From JAXMHB01 sp046346965 (GTDB taxonomy: Bacteria; Pseudomonadota; Gammaproteobacteria; Xanthomonadales; SZUA-5), in NCBI GenBank assembly GCA_046346965.1, contig JAXMHB010000008.1, positions 124,001 through 188,000 of the forward strand: DNA of 64,000 nucleotides, given 5' to 3'. The translations under genes and the position numbers were made by a program. The notes below the pieces were generated by a model. The model saw only the letters and a program-made list of their open reading frames with translations, searched no databases and was not told the origin of the DNA. Positions 48,387 to 58,463 of the stretch are shown piece after piece (the first letter of the stretch is position 1; each line of letters begins with the position of its first letter).

Positions 48387-49589
48387 GTGACGCAGGATCT
48401 GGATGTGTTGATTGCCGGCGGTGGCCTGGTCGGGCTGACGCTGGGGCTGGCTTTGAGCGGCTCGGGCTTGCGCGTGCGGCTGGTTGATCCGGCGCCGGCG
48501 CAGCTGAACTTGGCCGATGAGCGCCATCTGGCGCTGTCGGCGGTGACGGTGCGCAGTCTGCGCGCGCTCGGGGCCTTTCCCGAGCAGGCGGCCGAGCCGA
48601 TCTGCGCGATCCACGTGTCCAGTGCCGGCGAGTTTGGCGCCGTGCGCTGGTCCGCCGCGGAGGCGGGCCGCGCCGATTTCGGTCAGGTGGTGGCGGCGCG
48701 CACCTTGCTCGGCACGCTGCGTGCGGCCGCCGCGCAGCGCGCGGACCTGGAACTGACCGCGCGCGCCGAGGTGGTCGAGGTGCAAAGCCACGAGCAGGCG
48801 GTGCACGCCAGCGTGCGCGATCTGGACAGCGGTGAGCAATTGCCGCTGCGCGCGCGCCTGCTGGTGATCGCCGATGGCGTCGAGTCGCGGCTACGCGCGG
48901 CGGCTGGCATCGGCGTCACTCGCTACGATTACCAGCGCAGCGCGATCTGCTGCGCCTTGTGGCCAGAACGCGCGCATCAGGGCGTGGCCTACGAGCGCTT
49001 CACCCGCAGTGGCCCGATCGCGCTGTTGCCGCAGGAACAGGGACGCTGCGGCGCCGTCTGGGTGGTGCCGCAACAGGACGTGGACGCGCGCATGGCGCTG
49101 CCGGACGCCGAGTTCCTGCGCGCCTTGCAGGAGGCCTTCGGCTACAGGCTGGGCCGCATTCGCCGCGTCGGGACGCGGCTGGCTTACCCGCTGCGGCGGG
49201 TGCTGGCCGAGCGCCTGACCGCCCCGCGCCAGGTGCTGATCGGCAATGCCGCCCAGGCGGTGCATCCGGTCGGCGCGCAGGGCTTCAATCTGGGCCTGCG
49301 CGACGCCACGGCGCTGGCCGAAGCGCTGCGCGCAGCGCAGCAGGCTGGCGCCGATCCCGGTGCCGAGGCCCTGCTGGCGAACTATGCCGCAGCGCGCCAG
49401 GCCGATCGCCGCGCCACCACCGGGCTCAGCCACGCGCTGGCGCTGGGAACCAGTATCGACGCGGCACCGATGCGCTGGCTGCGCTCGCTGGCGCTGCTGG
49501 CGGCCGACCGCCTGGAGCCGCTGCGCGAGCATTTGCAGCTTGGCGGCATGGGCTATCGTGGACACACTGCGCTTTGGGCACGCCGATGA
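48387..49589 (+). CDS. ubiH: 2-octaprenyl-6-methoxyphenol hydroxylase
   Basis: A 400-aa FAD monooxygenase for a ring hydroxylation in ubiquinone synthesis. The FAD site is VLIAGGGLVGLTLGLAL (residues about 7-23), the DG motif VIADGVESRLR, and the ribityl-binding block GNAAQAVHPVGAQGFNLGLRDA, shown here only up to the first 20 residues in meaning and typical of UbiH. The start is GTG 48387. The stop overlaps the next hydroxylase gene by 4 bp (ATGA), so the two are co-translated. Confidence 0.93.
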   Translation: MTQDLDVLIAGGGLVGLTLGLALSGSGLRVRLVDPAPAQLNLADERHLALSAVTVRSLRALGAFPEQAAEPICAIHVSSAGEFGAVRWSAAEAGRADFGQVVAARTLLGTLRAAAAQRADLELTARAEVVEVQSHEQAVHASVRDLDSGEQLPLRARLLVIADGVESRLRAAAGIGVTRYDYQRSAICCALWPERAHQGVAYERFTRSGPIALLPQEQGRCGAVWVVPQQDVDARMALPDAEFLRALQEAFGYRLGRIRRVGTRLAYPLRRVLAERLTAPRQVLIGNAAQAVHPVGAQGFNLGLRDATALAEALRAAQQAGADPGAEALLANYAAARQADRRATTGLSHALALGTSIDAAPMRWLRSLALLAADRLEPLREHLQLGGMGYRGHTALWARR

Positions 49590-50779
49590 GACTGCGCGAA
49601 CGCGATCGTTGGGATGTGGTGGTGGTGGGCGCCGGCATGGTCGGCGCCAGCGCCGCGCTGGCGCTCGAGCGCGAGGGCCTCAAGGTGGCGCTGGTCGAGG
49701 ACCAGCCGGCGACGGCCCCCAGCGCCGGCGAACCGGTGGATCTGCGGGTGGTGGCGATCGCGCCGCATGCGCGGGCGCTGCTCGCGGAGTTGGGGGTGTG
49801 GCCGGCCATCGCCGCCGCGCGCGCATCGCCCTACACACGAATGGAGGTGGCCGACGCGCTGGCGCAAGCCAGTCTGCACTTCGATGCCAGCGATTACGGC
49901 TGGCAGGCGCTGGGTCATATCGTCGAGAACCGTCTGGTCGCCGGCGCCTTGTGGGCGGCGCTGGAGCGCTCCGCCGTGCAGCGCTATCAGGATCGCGTCG
50001 CCCACCATGTCAGCGACGCGCAGGGCGTGCGCGTGCAGTTGGCGGGCGGCGTGGCGCTGGATGCGCGATTGCTGATCGCCGCCGATGGCGTGCACTCCAA
50101 GCTGCGCGCCGACTGCCTGATCGGCGTCGATGGCGCGCCCTACGGCCAGAGCGCGCTGGTCGCCCACATCGAACTGGAGCAGCCGCACGCGCAGACCGCG
50201 TGGCAGCGCTTCCTGCCGAGCGGGCCGCTGGCCTTCCTGCCGCTGCTGGATGGCCGCGCCTCGATTGTCTGGACGCTGCCCGGCGCGCGCGCACAAGCCT
50301 TGAGTCAGGCCGAGGAGGCAGATTTCATCGCCCAGCTGGAACGCGCCAGCGACGGTCGCTACGGACGCCTGCAGCTCGCTTCGGCGCGCGCGCTGTTTCC
50401 GCTGCGTTTGCAGATCGCCCAACGCTTCGCAGCCGAGCGCCTGATCCTGATCGGTGACGCGGCGCACGTGGTGCATCCGCTGGCCGGCCAGGGCGTCAAT
50501 CTGGGCTTCCAGGACGTGCTGGCGCTGCGCGATCTGGTGCGCCGGGCGCGTGCGCGACAGCGCAGCTTCTGCGCCGCCAGCGATCTGGCGCGCTGGGCGC
50601 GCGCTCGCCGCAGCGAGGCGACGCTGGCCGCACGCAGCTTCGACGCGCTCAACCGGCTGTACGCAGTGCACGACGGCCCGCTACTGCCCTTGCGCGCGCT
50701 GGGCATGAATCTGGTCGACCGCTTGAGCCCACTCAAGCGCAAGCTCGCCGAACAAGCGGCCGGCATCCGCGCAGGCTAG
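49586..50779 (+). CDS. Second ubiquinone-pathway FAD hydroxylase (UbiI/UbiF-like)
   Basis: A 397-aa FAD monooxygenase of the UbiH/UbiF/VisC family. FAD site VVVVGAGMVGASAALALE, DG motif IAADGVHSKLR, and block GDAAHVVHPLAGQGVNLGF. It starts with ATG 49586 inside the ubiH stop. A long frame runs in from 48959, but the part before 49586 is in the wrong register to ubiH and is not part of the protein. Sequence alone does not separate UbiI from UbiF; in Xanthomonads the pair UbiH plus UbiI-type is usual. Confidence 0.9.
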   Translation: MRLRERDRWDVVVVGAGMVGASAALALEREGLKVALVEDQPATAPSAGEPVDLRVVAIAPHARALLAELGVWPAIAAARASPYTRMEVADALAQASLHFDASDYGWQALGHIVENRLVAGALWAALERSAVQRYQDRVAHHVSDAQGVRVQLAGGVALDARLLIAADGVHSKLRADCLIGVDGAPYGQSALVAHIELEQPHAQTAWQRFLPSGPLAFLPLLDGRASIVWTLPGARAQALSQAEEADFIAQLERASDGRYGRLQLASARALFPLRLQIAQRFAAERLILIGDAAHVVHPLAGQGVNLGFQDVLALRDLVRRARARQRSFCAASDLARWARARRSEATLAARSFDALNRLYAVHDGPLLPLRALGMNLVDRLSPLKRKLAEQAAGIRAG

Positions 50780-50806
50780 CGGCTCTCTGGCCGGGCTTGG
50801 GAACCT

Positions 50807-51033
50807 CTTGCCAAACATGCGGTGAAGAAGAAGCGGGGCGGGGGGCAGGGGGCGGGGGACCAGCCATGCGGCGACTGCATTGCACTGTCGGCAGTTTGCA
50901 GAGCGAGTAAGCGCGCCGAAGGCGAGACCGGGACTCTTGCCAAACATGAGTGCGCGGGCAAAAGCGGGGCGGGGGCCGGGGGACCAGCACTGCCGCGCTT
51001 CCGTGCACCGTCGCCGGCTCGATCTGCACCGGG
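50807..51033. repeat. Composite element, two direct copies
   Basis: Copies begin at 50807 and 50936 with cttgccaaacatg, followed after 12-16 nt by agcggggcggggg, a G-rich run, ggggaccagc, and a less conserved 60-90 nt tail ending at a GGGA/GGGT. A third, inverted copy lies at 51083-51198. Confidence 0.8.
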
Positions 51034-51087
51034 TCCCGAGTCCCGAGTCCCGAGTCCCGAGTCCCGAGTCCCGAGTCCCGAGTCCCG
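51034..51087. repeat. Heptamer array TCCCGAG, seven copies
   Basis: TCCCGAG is repeated seven times in exact register (51034-51082) and ends with TCCCG. It sits between the second direct copy and the inverted copy of the composite element. Confidence 0.95.
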
Positions 51088-51198
51088 CCTTTGCTCGTCT
51101 GACGTGCCGACGACAGTGCCAGGCAAGCGCTGCAGTGCAGGTCCCCTGTCCCCTGCCCCCCGCCCCGCTGTTGCACCCACGCCCCCATGTTTGGCACG
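51083..51198. repeat. Composite element, inverted copy
   Basis: Read on the minus strand it begins gtgccaaacatg (51198-51186) and contains agcggggcgggggg, caggggac and ggggacctgc, the same order as the direct copies at 50807 and 50936. Confidence 0.75.
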
Positions 51199-51302
51199 AG
51201 GCCCCCATGGCGGGTCTTTTACCCACCCTGAACCGGCATTCGCCGCAAGCTGTCCGGGCCGGGTAGACTACGGCCCCGGTTTGTTCCTGCCGGATCTCCC
51301 CG

Positions 51303-52960
<1,658 letters not shown>

Positions 52961-52961
<1 letters not shown>

Positions 52962-53806
52962 TGGCTACTGTGCAGCTATGTGGCTTTGACGTCGGACTGG
53001 AGCGCCCTTTCTTCCTGATCGCCGGGCCGTGCGTGATCGAGTCCATGCAACTGCAGCTCGATACCGCCGGCACGCTGAAGGAAATCACCACAGCGCTCGG
53101 CATCCCGTTCATCTTCAAATCGAGCTTCGACAAGGCCAATCGCTCGTCGGGACGCAGCTTCCGCGGTCCGGGCCTGGACGAGGGCCTCAAGGTGCTGGCC
53201 GAAGTCCGGCGCCAGATTGGCGTACCGGTGTTGACCGACGTGCACGAGTACACGCCGCTGGCGGAGGTGGCCAGCGTGGTCGATGTGCTGCAGACGCCGG
53301 CCTTCCTGTGCCGACAGACCGATTTCATCCAGAACGTCGCGCGCGCCGGCAAGCCGGTGAACATCAAGAAAGGCCAGTTTCTGGCGCCCTGGGACATGCA
53401 ACACGTGGTCCAGAAAGCGCGCGATGCTGGCAATGATCAGATCCTGGTATGCGAGCGCGGCGCCAGTTTCGGCTACAACAATCTGGTGTCGGACATGCGC
53501 GCGCTGGTGGTGATGCGGCAGACCGGAGCGCCGGTGGTGTTCGACGCCACCCATTCGGTGCAGCTGCCGGGCGGACAGGGCGATCGCTCCGGCGGCCAGC
53601 GCGAGTTCGTGCCGGCGCTGGCGCGTGCGGCGGTCGCTGCCGGCGTGTCCGGCCTGTTCATGGAAACCCATCCCGATCCCAGCGTCGCGCTGTCGGATGG
53701 CCCGAATGCCTGGCCGCTGGGGCGGATGCGCGCACTGCTGGAAACGCTGCAACAGGTCGACCGCGCGGTGAAGGCACGTCCCTTCGACGAGGCCGATCTG
53801 ATCTGA
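52961..53806 (+). CDS. kdsA: 3-deoxy-8-phosphooctulonate synthase
   Basis: A 281-aa cytoplasmic enzyme joining arabinose 5-phosphate and phosphoenolpyruvate to make KDO 8-phosphate for lipopolysaccharide. Diagnostic motifs: LIAGPCVIES, FKSSFDKANRSS, TDVHE, QTDF, NIKKGQF and FDATHSVQLPGG. The length matches the family. It is translationally coupled to pyrG (ATG overlaps TGA). Its product feeds the outer-membrane core, showing a Gram-negative envelope. Confidence 0.98.
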
Positions 53807-53831
53807 GCCCGCGCTTTGCCGCAGCGCATCA

Positions 53832-53867
53832 GGCCCGCATGCCGCTATTCTTGGCGCCGTGCGGGCC
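53832..53867 (+). terminator. Weak hairpin between kdsA and eno
   Basis: ggcccgca (53832-53839) and tgcgggcc (53860-53867) pair around a 20-nt loop, without a T-run, 25 nt after kdsA. It may be a weak terminator or part of the eno leader. Confidence 0.3.
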
Positions 53868-53906
53868 GTCCCCGCGACCTCCTCCTCATTTCTGTCTGAT
53901 CCCTCC

Positions 53907-55190
53907 ATGACCACGATCACCGCAGTGCACGCCCGCGAAATCCTCGATTCGCGCGGCAACCCGACGCTGGAAGCCGAAGTCCGCCTGAGCACTGGCCATC
54001 TGGGCCGCGCCGCCGTGCCCTCGGGCGCCTCCACTGGCTCGCGTGAGGCCATCGAGTTGCGCGATGGCGACAAGACGCGTTACCTGGGCAAGGGCGTGCG
54101 CAAGGCCGTCGGCCACGTCAACGGCGTCATCGCCGACGCCATCCGCGGCACCGATGCCGCTGACCAGGCCGGGCTGGACGCACGCCTGATCGCGCTGGAT
54201 GGTACCGACAACAAGAGCCGGCTCGGCGCCAACGCACTGCTCGGCGTCTCACTCGCGGCTGCCCACGCCTATGCCGCCAGCCGCGGCATGGGGCTGTGGC
54301 AGAGCGTGGCCGGTTCGCGCACGCCGCGGCTGCCGGTGCCGATGATGAACATCATCAACGGCGGCGCCCACGCCGATAACAGTGTCGACATGCAGGAATT
54401 CATGGTGCTGCCGGTGGGCGTCAGCAGCTTCAGCGAGGCCTTGCGCGCCGGTACCGAGATTTTCCATGCGCTCAAGGGCGTGCTGAAAGGACGCGGACTG
54501 GCGACGGCAGTGGGCGACGAGGGCGGCTTCGCGCCGGACCTGCGCTCCAACGAAGAAGCGATCGAGGTGATCCTCGAAGCCATCGAACGCGCCGGCTACC
54601 GTGCCGGCGACGATGTGTTGCTGGGTCTGGATGTCGCCAGCAGCGAGTTTTACAAGGACGGTCGCTACCATCTGGCGTCCGAGGGCCGCTGGCTGAGCAG
54701 CGAGCAGTTCGTCGACTACCTGGACGGCTGGGTGCGCCAGTATCCGATCGTCACCATCGAAGACGGCATGGCCGAGGATGACTGGGCCGGCTGGAAGCTG
54801 CTGACCCAACGCGTCGGCCAGCGCGCGCAGTTGGTCGGCGACGATTTGTTCGTCACCAATACGCGGATTTTCCAGCAGGGCATCGACCAGGGCATCGCCA
54901 ACGCCATCCTGATCAAGCTGAATCAGATCGGCACGCTGAGCGAGACGCTGTCGGCGATCGCCTTGGCCGATCAGGCCGGCTACGCGGCGATCGTGTCGCA
55001 CCGCTCTGGCGAGACCGAGGACACCACCATCGCCGATCTGTCGGTGGCCACCACCGCCACGCAGATCAAGACCGGCTCGCTGTGCCGCACCGATCGCGTC
55101 GCCAAGTACAACCAGCTGCTGCGCATCGAAGAGGCACTGGGCGCGGCGGCGAGTTATGCCGGTCGCGACGCCTTCCGCTTCGGTCGCTGA
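53907..55190 (+). CDS. eno: Enolase
   Basis: A 427-aa glycolytic enzyme converting 2-phosphoglycerate to phosphoenolpyruvate; also a part of the RNA degradosome in some bacteria. Motifs: AREILDSRGNPTLEAEV at the start, SGASTGSREAIELRDGD, GGAHADNSVDMQEFM, GDEGGFAPDL, and SHRSGETEDTTIADL. The start at 53907 is the family start; the open frame extends 16 codons further upstream without match. Its product is a substrate of KdsA next to it. Confidence 0.98.
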   Translation: MTTITAVHAREILDSRGNPTLEAEVRLSTGHLGRAAVPSGASTGSREAIELRDGDKTRYLGKGVRKAVGHVNGVIADAIRGTDAADQAGLDARLIALDGTDNKSRLGANALLGVSLAAAHAYAASRGMGLWQSVAGSRTPRLPVPMMNIINGGAHADNSVDMQEFMVLPVGVSSFSEALRAGTEIFHALKGVLKGRGLATAVGDEGGFAPDLRSNEEAIEVILEAIERAGYRAGDDVLLGLDVASSEFYKDGRYHLASEGRWLSSEQFVDYLDGWVRQYPIVTIEDGMAEDDWAGWKLLTQRVGQRAQLVGDDLFVTNTRIFQQGIDQGIANAILIKLNQIGTLSETLSAIALADQAGYAAIVSHRSGETEDTTIADLSVATTATQIKTGSLCRTDRVAKYNQLLRIEEALGAAASYAGRDAFRFGR

Positions 55191-55205
55191 GGGCAACGCC
55201 CGCCC

Positions 55206-55523
55206 ATGCGCTGGCTGCTGCTGCTGCTGCTCGTTCTGCTGGTCGCACTGCAGTACCAACTGTGGTTCAGCGGCGGCATGAACGATGTCTGGGACTTGGA
55301 AAAGTCCCTGCAGCAGCAGCGTGAGGAAAATGCCCGCTTGCGCGAACGCAATCAGGCTTTGGCCGCCGAGGTGGAAGACCTCAAGAGTGGGCGCGATGCC
55401 ATTGAGGAGCGCGCCCGCTCGGAGCTCGGCATGGTCAAACAGGGCGAGCGCCTGATCCAGGTGGCTGAGCCCGAACGCGCCGTCGAGGCGGCCGAGAAGC
55501 GCACCGAGGACACGCCGCAATGA
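55206..55523 (+). CDS. ftsB: Cell division protein FtsB
   Basis: A 105-aa single-pass protein that joins FtsL and FtsQ at the septum. Transmembrane helix at about 3-20, then a coiled coil (about 28-65, EKSLQQQREENARLRERNQ) and a short conserved tail (ARSELGMVKQGE). It is placed between eno and ispD as in other gammaproteobacteria, 15 bp after eno, and overlaps ispD by 4 bp. Confidence 0.95.
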   Translation: MRWLLLLLLVLLVALQYQLWFSGGMNDVWDLEKSLQQQREENARLRERNQALAAEVEDLKSGRDAIEERARSELGMVKQGERLIQVAEPERAVEAAEKRTEDTPQ

Positions 55524-56221
55524 TCTGGGCGGTGGTACCGGCCGCCGGCAGCGGTCGGCGTTTCGGCGGCGAGCGTCCCAAACAATATGCTGACATCCAC
55601 GGCAAGCCCTTGATCGGCTGGACCTTGCAAGCGCTGGCGCAGCATCCGGCGGTGGCCGGCCTGATGGTGGTGCTGGCGGCCGACGACCTCTGGTGGCCGG
55701 GCTGGACCGAACTGGCCGGCAAGCCGGTGCTGCGTGCCTGCGGCGGCGCTGAACGCGCCGACTCGGTGCTCGCCGGCCTGCGCGCACTGCCGCCAGCGGT
55801 CGCCGCGCAGGAGTTTGTGCTGGTGCACGATGCCGCGCGCCCCTGCGTGCGCGCCGAGGACATCAGTCGCCTGATCGACCTCGCGGGCGCGGCCGAAGGC
55901 GGGCTGCTGGCGACGCCGCTGCGCGATACGCTCAAACGCGCCGACGCCAGTCCCGGTGCGGGCGCGACGCCGCAGGTGGCGCACACAGTGGCGCGCGAGG
56001 GCCTGTGGCGGGCGCTGACGCCGCAGATGTTCCGGCGCGGCGCGCTGGAGCAGGCGCTGGCGCGCTGGCCGCACCAGTCCGCGCCGCCCACCGACGAGGC
56101 GCAGGCAATGGAAGCCTGCGGAGTGCAGCCGCTGTTGGTCGCGGGCGCCGACGACAACCTCAAGGTCACCACCCCCTCCGACTGGCTGATCGCCAGTCAA
56201 TTGCTGGGAGCCAGGCAATGA
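55520..56221 (+). CDS. ispD: 2-C-methyl-D-erythritol 4-phosphate cytidylyltransferase
   Basis: A 233-aa enzyme of the MEP isoprenoid pathway, using CTP. Nucleotide-binding block VVPAAGSGRRFGGERPKQY with the essential Arg and Lys, VHDAARPCV, and the C-terminal KVTTPSDW. It overlaps ftsB and ispF by 4 bp each, so translation is coupled. CTP for the reaction is made by PyrG encoded upstream. Confidence 0.97.
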   Translation: MIWAVVPAAGSGRRFGGERPKQYADIHGKPLIGWTLQALAQHPAVAGLMVVLAADDLWWPGWTELAGKPVLRACGGAERADSVLAGLRALPPAVAAQEFVLVHDAARPCVRAEDISRLIDLAGAAEGGLLATPLRDTLKRADASPGAGATPQVAHTVAREGLWRALTPQMFRRGALEQALARWPHQSAPPTDEAQAMEACGVQPLLVAGADDNLKVTTPSDWLIASQLLGARQ

Positions 56222-56706
56222 CGACGCGGTGGCCGCGCACCGGCATCGGCTATGACGTGCACGCCTTCGGTCCCGGCGACCACGTGATGCTGGGCGGTGT
56301 ACGCATCGCCCATGACCACGGTCTGATCGCGCATTCCGATGGCGATGTCGCGCTGCACGCGCTGTGCGACGCCCTGCTCGGCGCGCTGGCGCTGGGCGAC
56401 ATCGGCCAGCACTTTCCGCCCTCGGACCCGCGCTGGCGCGGCGCCGACAGCCGTGCGCTGCTGCGCCATTGCCACCAGTTGATGACGGCCGAGGGCTATC
56501 AACTTGGCAACTGTGATGTGGTGATCGTGTGCGAGCGCCCGCGCATCGCTGCGCATGCGCCGCTGATGCGCGAGCGCATCGCCACCGATCTGGCCTGCGC
56601 GCCGGCGCAGGTCAGCATCAAAGCCACCACCTCCGAACGCCTCGGCTTCACCGGCCGCGGCGAGGGCATCGCCGCCCAGGCGGTTGTCATGCTGGTGCCG
56701 CGATGA
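56218..56706 (+). CDS. ispF: 2-C-methyl-D-erythritol 2,4-cyclodiphosphate synthase
   Basis: A 162-aa trimeric zinc enzyme of the MEP pathway. Zinc ligands Asp13 and His15 in GIGYDVHAF, and His in AHSDGDVALHALCDAL; the family signature KATTSERLGFTGRGEG is present. The gene overlaps ispD and truD by 4 bp each. Confidence 0.98.
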   Translation: MTTRWPRTGIGYDVHAFGPGDHVMLGGVRIAHDHGLIAHSDGDVALHALCDALLGALALGDIGQHFPPSDPRWRGADSRALLRHCHQLMTAEGYQLGNCDVVIVCERPRIAAHAPLMRERIATDLACAPAQVSIKATTSERLGFTGRGEGIAAQAVVMLVPR

Positions 56707-57731
56707 TGCTGGCCTACGCCCACGGCGGTCCGGCGCTGCGTGGCGTCCTCAAGCAGCAGCCGGAAGATTTCATCGTCGAGGAGACGCTGGGTTTCGCAGC
56801 CGATGGCCAGGGCGAGCACGATCTGCTGCAGATCGAGAAGCGCGACGCCAACACCGAATGGGTCGCGCGCACGCTGGCGCGGCATGCCAAGGTGCCCTTG
56901 CTCGCGGTCGGCTATGCCGGCCTCAAGGATCGCCACGGGGTGACCCGCCAGTACTTCACCGTGCAACTGCCCGGACGCCAGGTGGACTGGTCCACTTATG
57001 CCGCGCCGGGTGTGCGCGTGCTTGAGGTGGCGCGGCACTCGCGCAAGCTCAAGCGCGGCGGCCTGACCGGCAATCGCTTCGTGCTGGTGCTGCGGCACCT
57101 GGTCGGCGATCCGACATTGGCCGAGGCGCGGCTGCGCGTGCTGGCTGCTGCCGGCGCGCCCAACTATTTCGGCACGCAACGATTCGGCCGCGAGGGCGGC
57201 AATCTGGCGCTGGCGCGCCAACTGCACGCCGGCGCCACGCTGGGGCGCAGCGAGCGCAGCTTTGCGCTGTCGGCCGCCCGCAGCGCGCTATTCAACGCAA
57301 TGCTGCATCGACGCGTGCTGGACGGCAGCTGGAACCAGCCCATCGACGGCGATTTGATGAATCTCGCCGGCAAACGCGCCTGGTTCGGGCCAATCGCCGT
57401 CGATCCTGTGCTGCAGCAGCGCTGCGCCGAGCACGACATCCACCCGACCGGCGCCTTGTGGGGCGGCGGCGAGCTGCCCAGCGCCGGCGCCTGCGCCGCC
57501 CTGGAGCAGGCGGTAGCCGCCAGCGAGACCGTGTACGCCGAGTTGCTGGTCAGCACCGGCCTCGAACAGGAGCGCCGCGCCTTGCGTGTGTGCGCCGATG
57601 CGCTGCACTGGCGGTGGCTGGCGGCGGACACGCTGGAGCTCGCCTTTGCCCTGCCGGCGGGCGCTTACGCCACCAGTTTCGTGCGCGAACTGATCGACTG
57701 GGCCGAGCCCGAGGGCGTGCTCGACGAGTAG
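56703..57731 (+). CDS. truD: tRNA pseudouridine(13) synthase
   Basis: A 342-aa enzyme making pseudouridine at position 13 of tRNA-Glu. Catalytic Asp76 in GLKDRHGVTRQYF; other TruD features are PEDFIVEE, GAPNYFGTQRFG and the C-terminal GAYATSFVREL. The start at ATG 56703 overlaps ispF by 4 bp; a second ATG follows directly at 56706. In related genomes surE and pcm often follow truD; here they are replaced by a phosphate transport pair. Confidence 0.97.
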   Translation: MMLAYAHGGPALRGVLKQQPEDFIVEETLGFAADGQGEHDLLQIEKRDANTEWVARTLARHAKVPLLAVGYAGLKDRHGVTRQYFTVQLPGRQVDWSTYAAPGVRVLEVARHSRKLKRGGLTGNRFVLVLRHLVGDPTLAEARLRVLAAAGAPNYFGTQRFGREGGNLALARQLHAGATLGRSERSFALSAARSALFNAMLHRRVLDGSWNQPIDGDLMNLAGKRAWFGPIAVDPVLQQRCAEHDIHPTGALWGGGELPSAGACAALEQAVAASETVYAELLVSTGLEQERRALRVCADALHWRWLAADTLELAFALPAGAYATSFVRELIDWAEPEGVLDE

Positions 57732-57825
57732 GCGCAGGAACGAAAAGCGCTGGCGTCGACCCCGTCGACTGAGCGAGCATGCGCGCCATCACGCGGCGCT
57801 CACACCTGCCGCTCCGGAGTAGGCC

Positions 57826-58452
57826 ATGTTTTCGCTGCAAACCATCTTTGGCAAAGGCGATCGTTTCTTCTCGCTGCTGGAATCCAGCGCCGGCGCGGCG
57901 CTCGACAGCACGCGCGCGCTGTTGGCGCTGGTGGAGCGACGCGCCAACCAGCCCTCGCTGGAGGAGTTCCGCCTGGCGCGCGAGCGTGAGCGTCAGGTCG
58001 CCGATGCGATCCGCACCGAACTCGTGCACACCTTCGTGACGGCGCTCGAACGCGAGGACATCGAATCGCTCGGCAATGCGCTGTATCGCATCCCGAAGAC
58101 GGTGGAGAAGTTCGCCGAACGCTACGCGCTGGCCGGCGAGCGCATCCACGGCGTCGATTTCGTGCAGCGCGCGCGCATGCTGGTCGACGCCGCCGAGGTG
58201 GTGGTCAAGATGGTCAGCGAGCTGCGCAAGATGCAGCTGGAGTCGATGAAGAGCTTGTCGGACCGGCTGCGCGCCATCGAAGTCGAGGCCGATCGGCTGA
58301 TGCTGGAGTTGTATCGCGAGCTGTATGCGGGCAAGTACGACCCGATCCAGACCTTCATGGTGCACGACTTCTACGAGATTCTGGAAAAAGCCATCGACCG
58401 TTGCCGCGAGGCCGGCGTGGTGGCGTATCAGATCGTCCTGAAAAACAGCTGA
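57826..58452 (+). CDS. DUF47 PhoU-like phosphate transport accessory protein
   Basis: A 208-aa all-helical protein of the DUF47/PhoU-like type that is regularly encoded with Pit transporters and believed to regulate them. Typical features: FSLQTIFGKGDRFFSLLE at the start, TALEREDIESLGNALY, and FYEILEKAIDRCREAG at the end. It is 94 bp after truD and 11 bp before pit, forming one unit with the transporter. Confidence 0.92.
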   Translation: MFSLQTIFGKGDRFFSLLESSAGAALDSTRALLALVERRANQPSLEEFRLARERERQVADAIRTELVHTFVTALEREDIESLGNALYRIPKTVEKFAERYALAGERIHGVDFVQRARMLVDAAEVVVKMVSELRKMQLESMKSLSDRLRAIEVEADRLMLELYRELYAGKYDPIQTFMVHDFYEILEKAIDRCREAGVVAYQIVLKNS

Positions 58453-58463
58453 GAGCGACAGCC

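Larger units (their letters stand above)
50780..51302. other. Repeat-rich intergenic region before pyrG
   Basis: A 523-bp gap with no supported gene. It is made largely of three copies of a GC-rich composite element and one heptamer array, listed separately. Long open frames through it on both strands are artefacts of the repeats. Confidence 0.6.

Noticed and set aside
48959..49585. 209-residue extension of the second hydroxylase
   Set aside because: It lies in another frame of ubiH; the protein has a complete FAD site just after the ATG at 49586.
51034..51087. Heptamer array read as a coding repeat (DSGLGTR-like)
   Set aside because: Open frames through it lack starts with ribosome sites and the sequence is intergenic on both sides.
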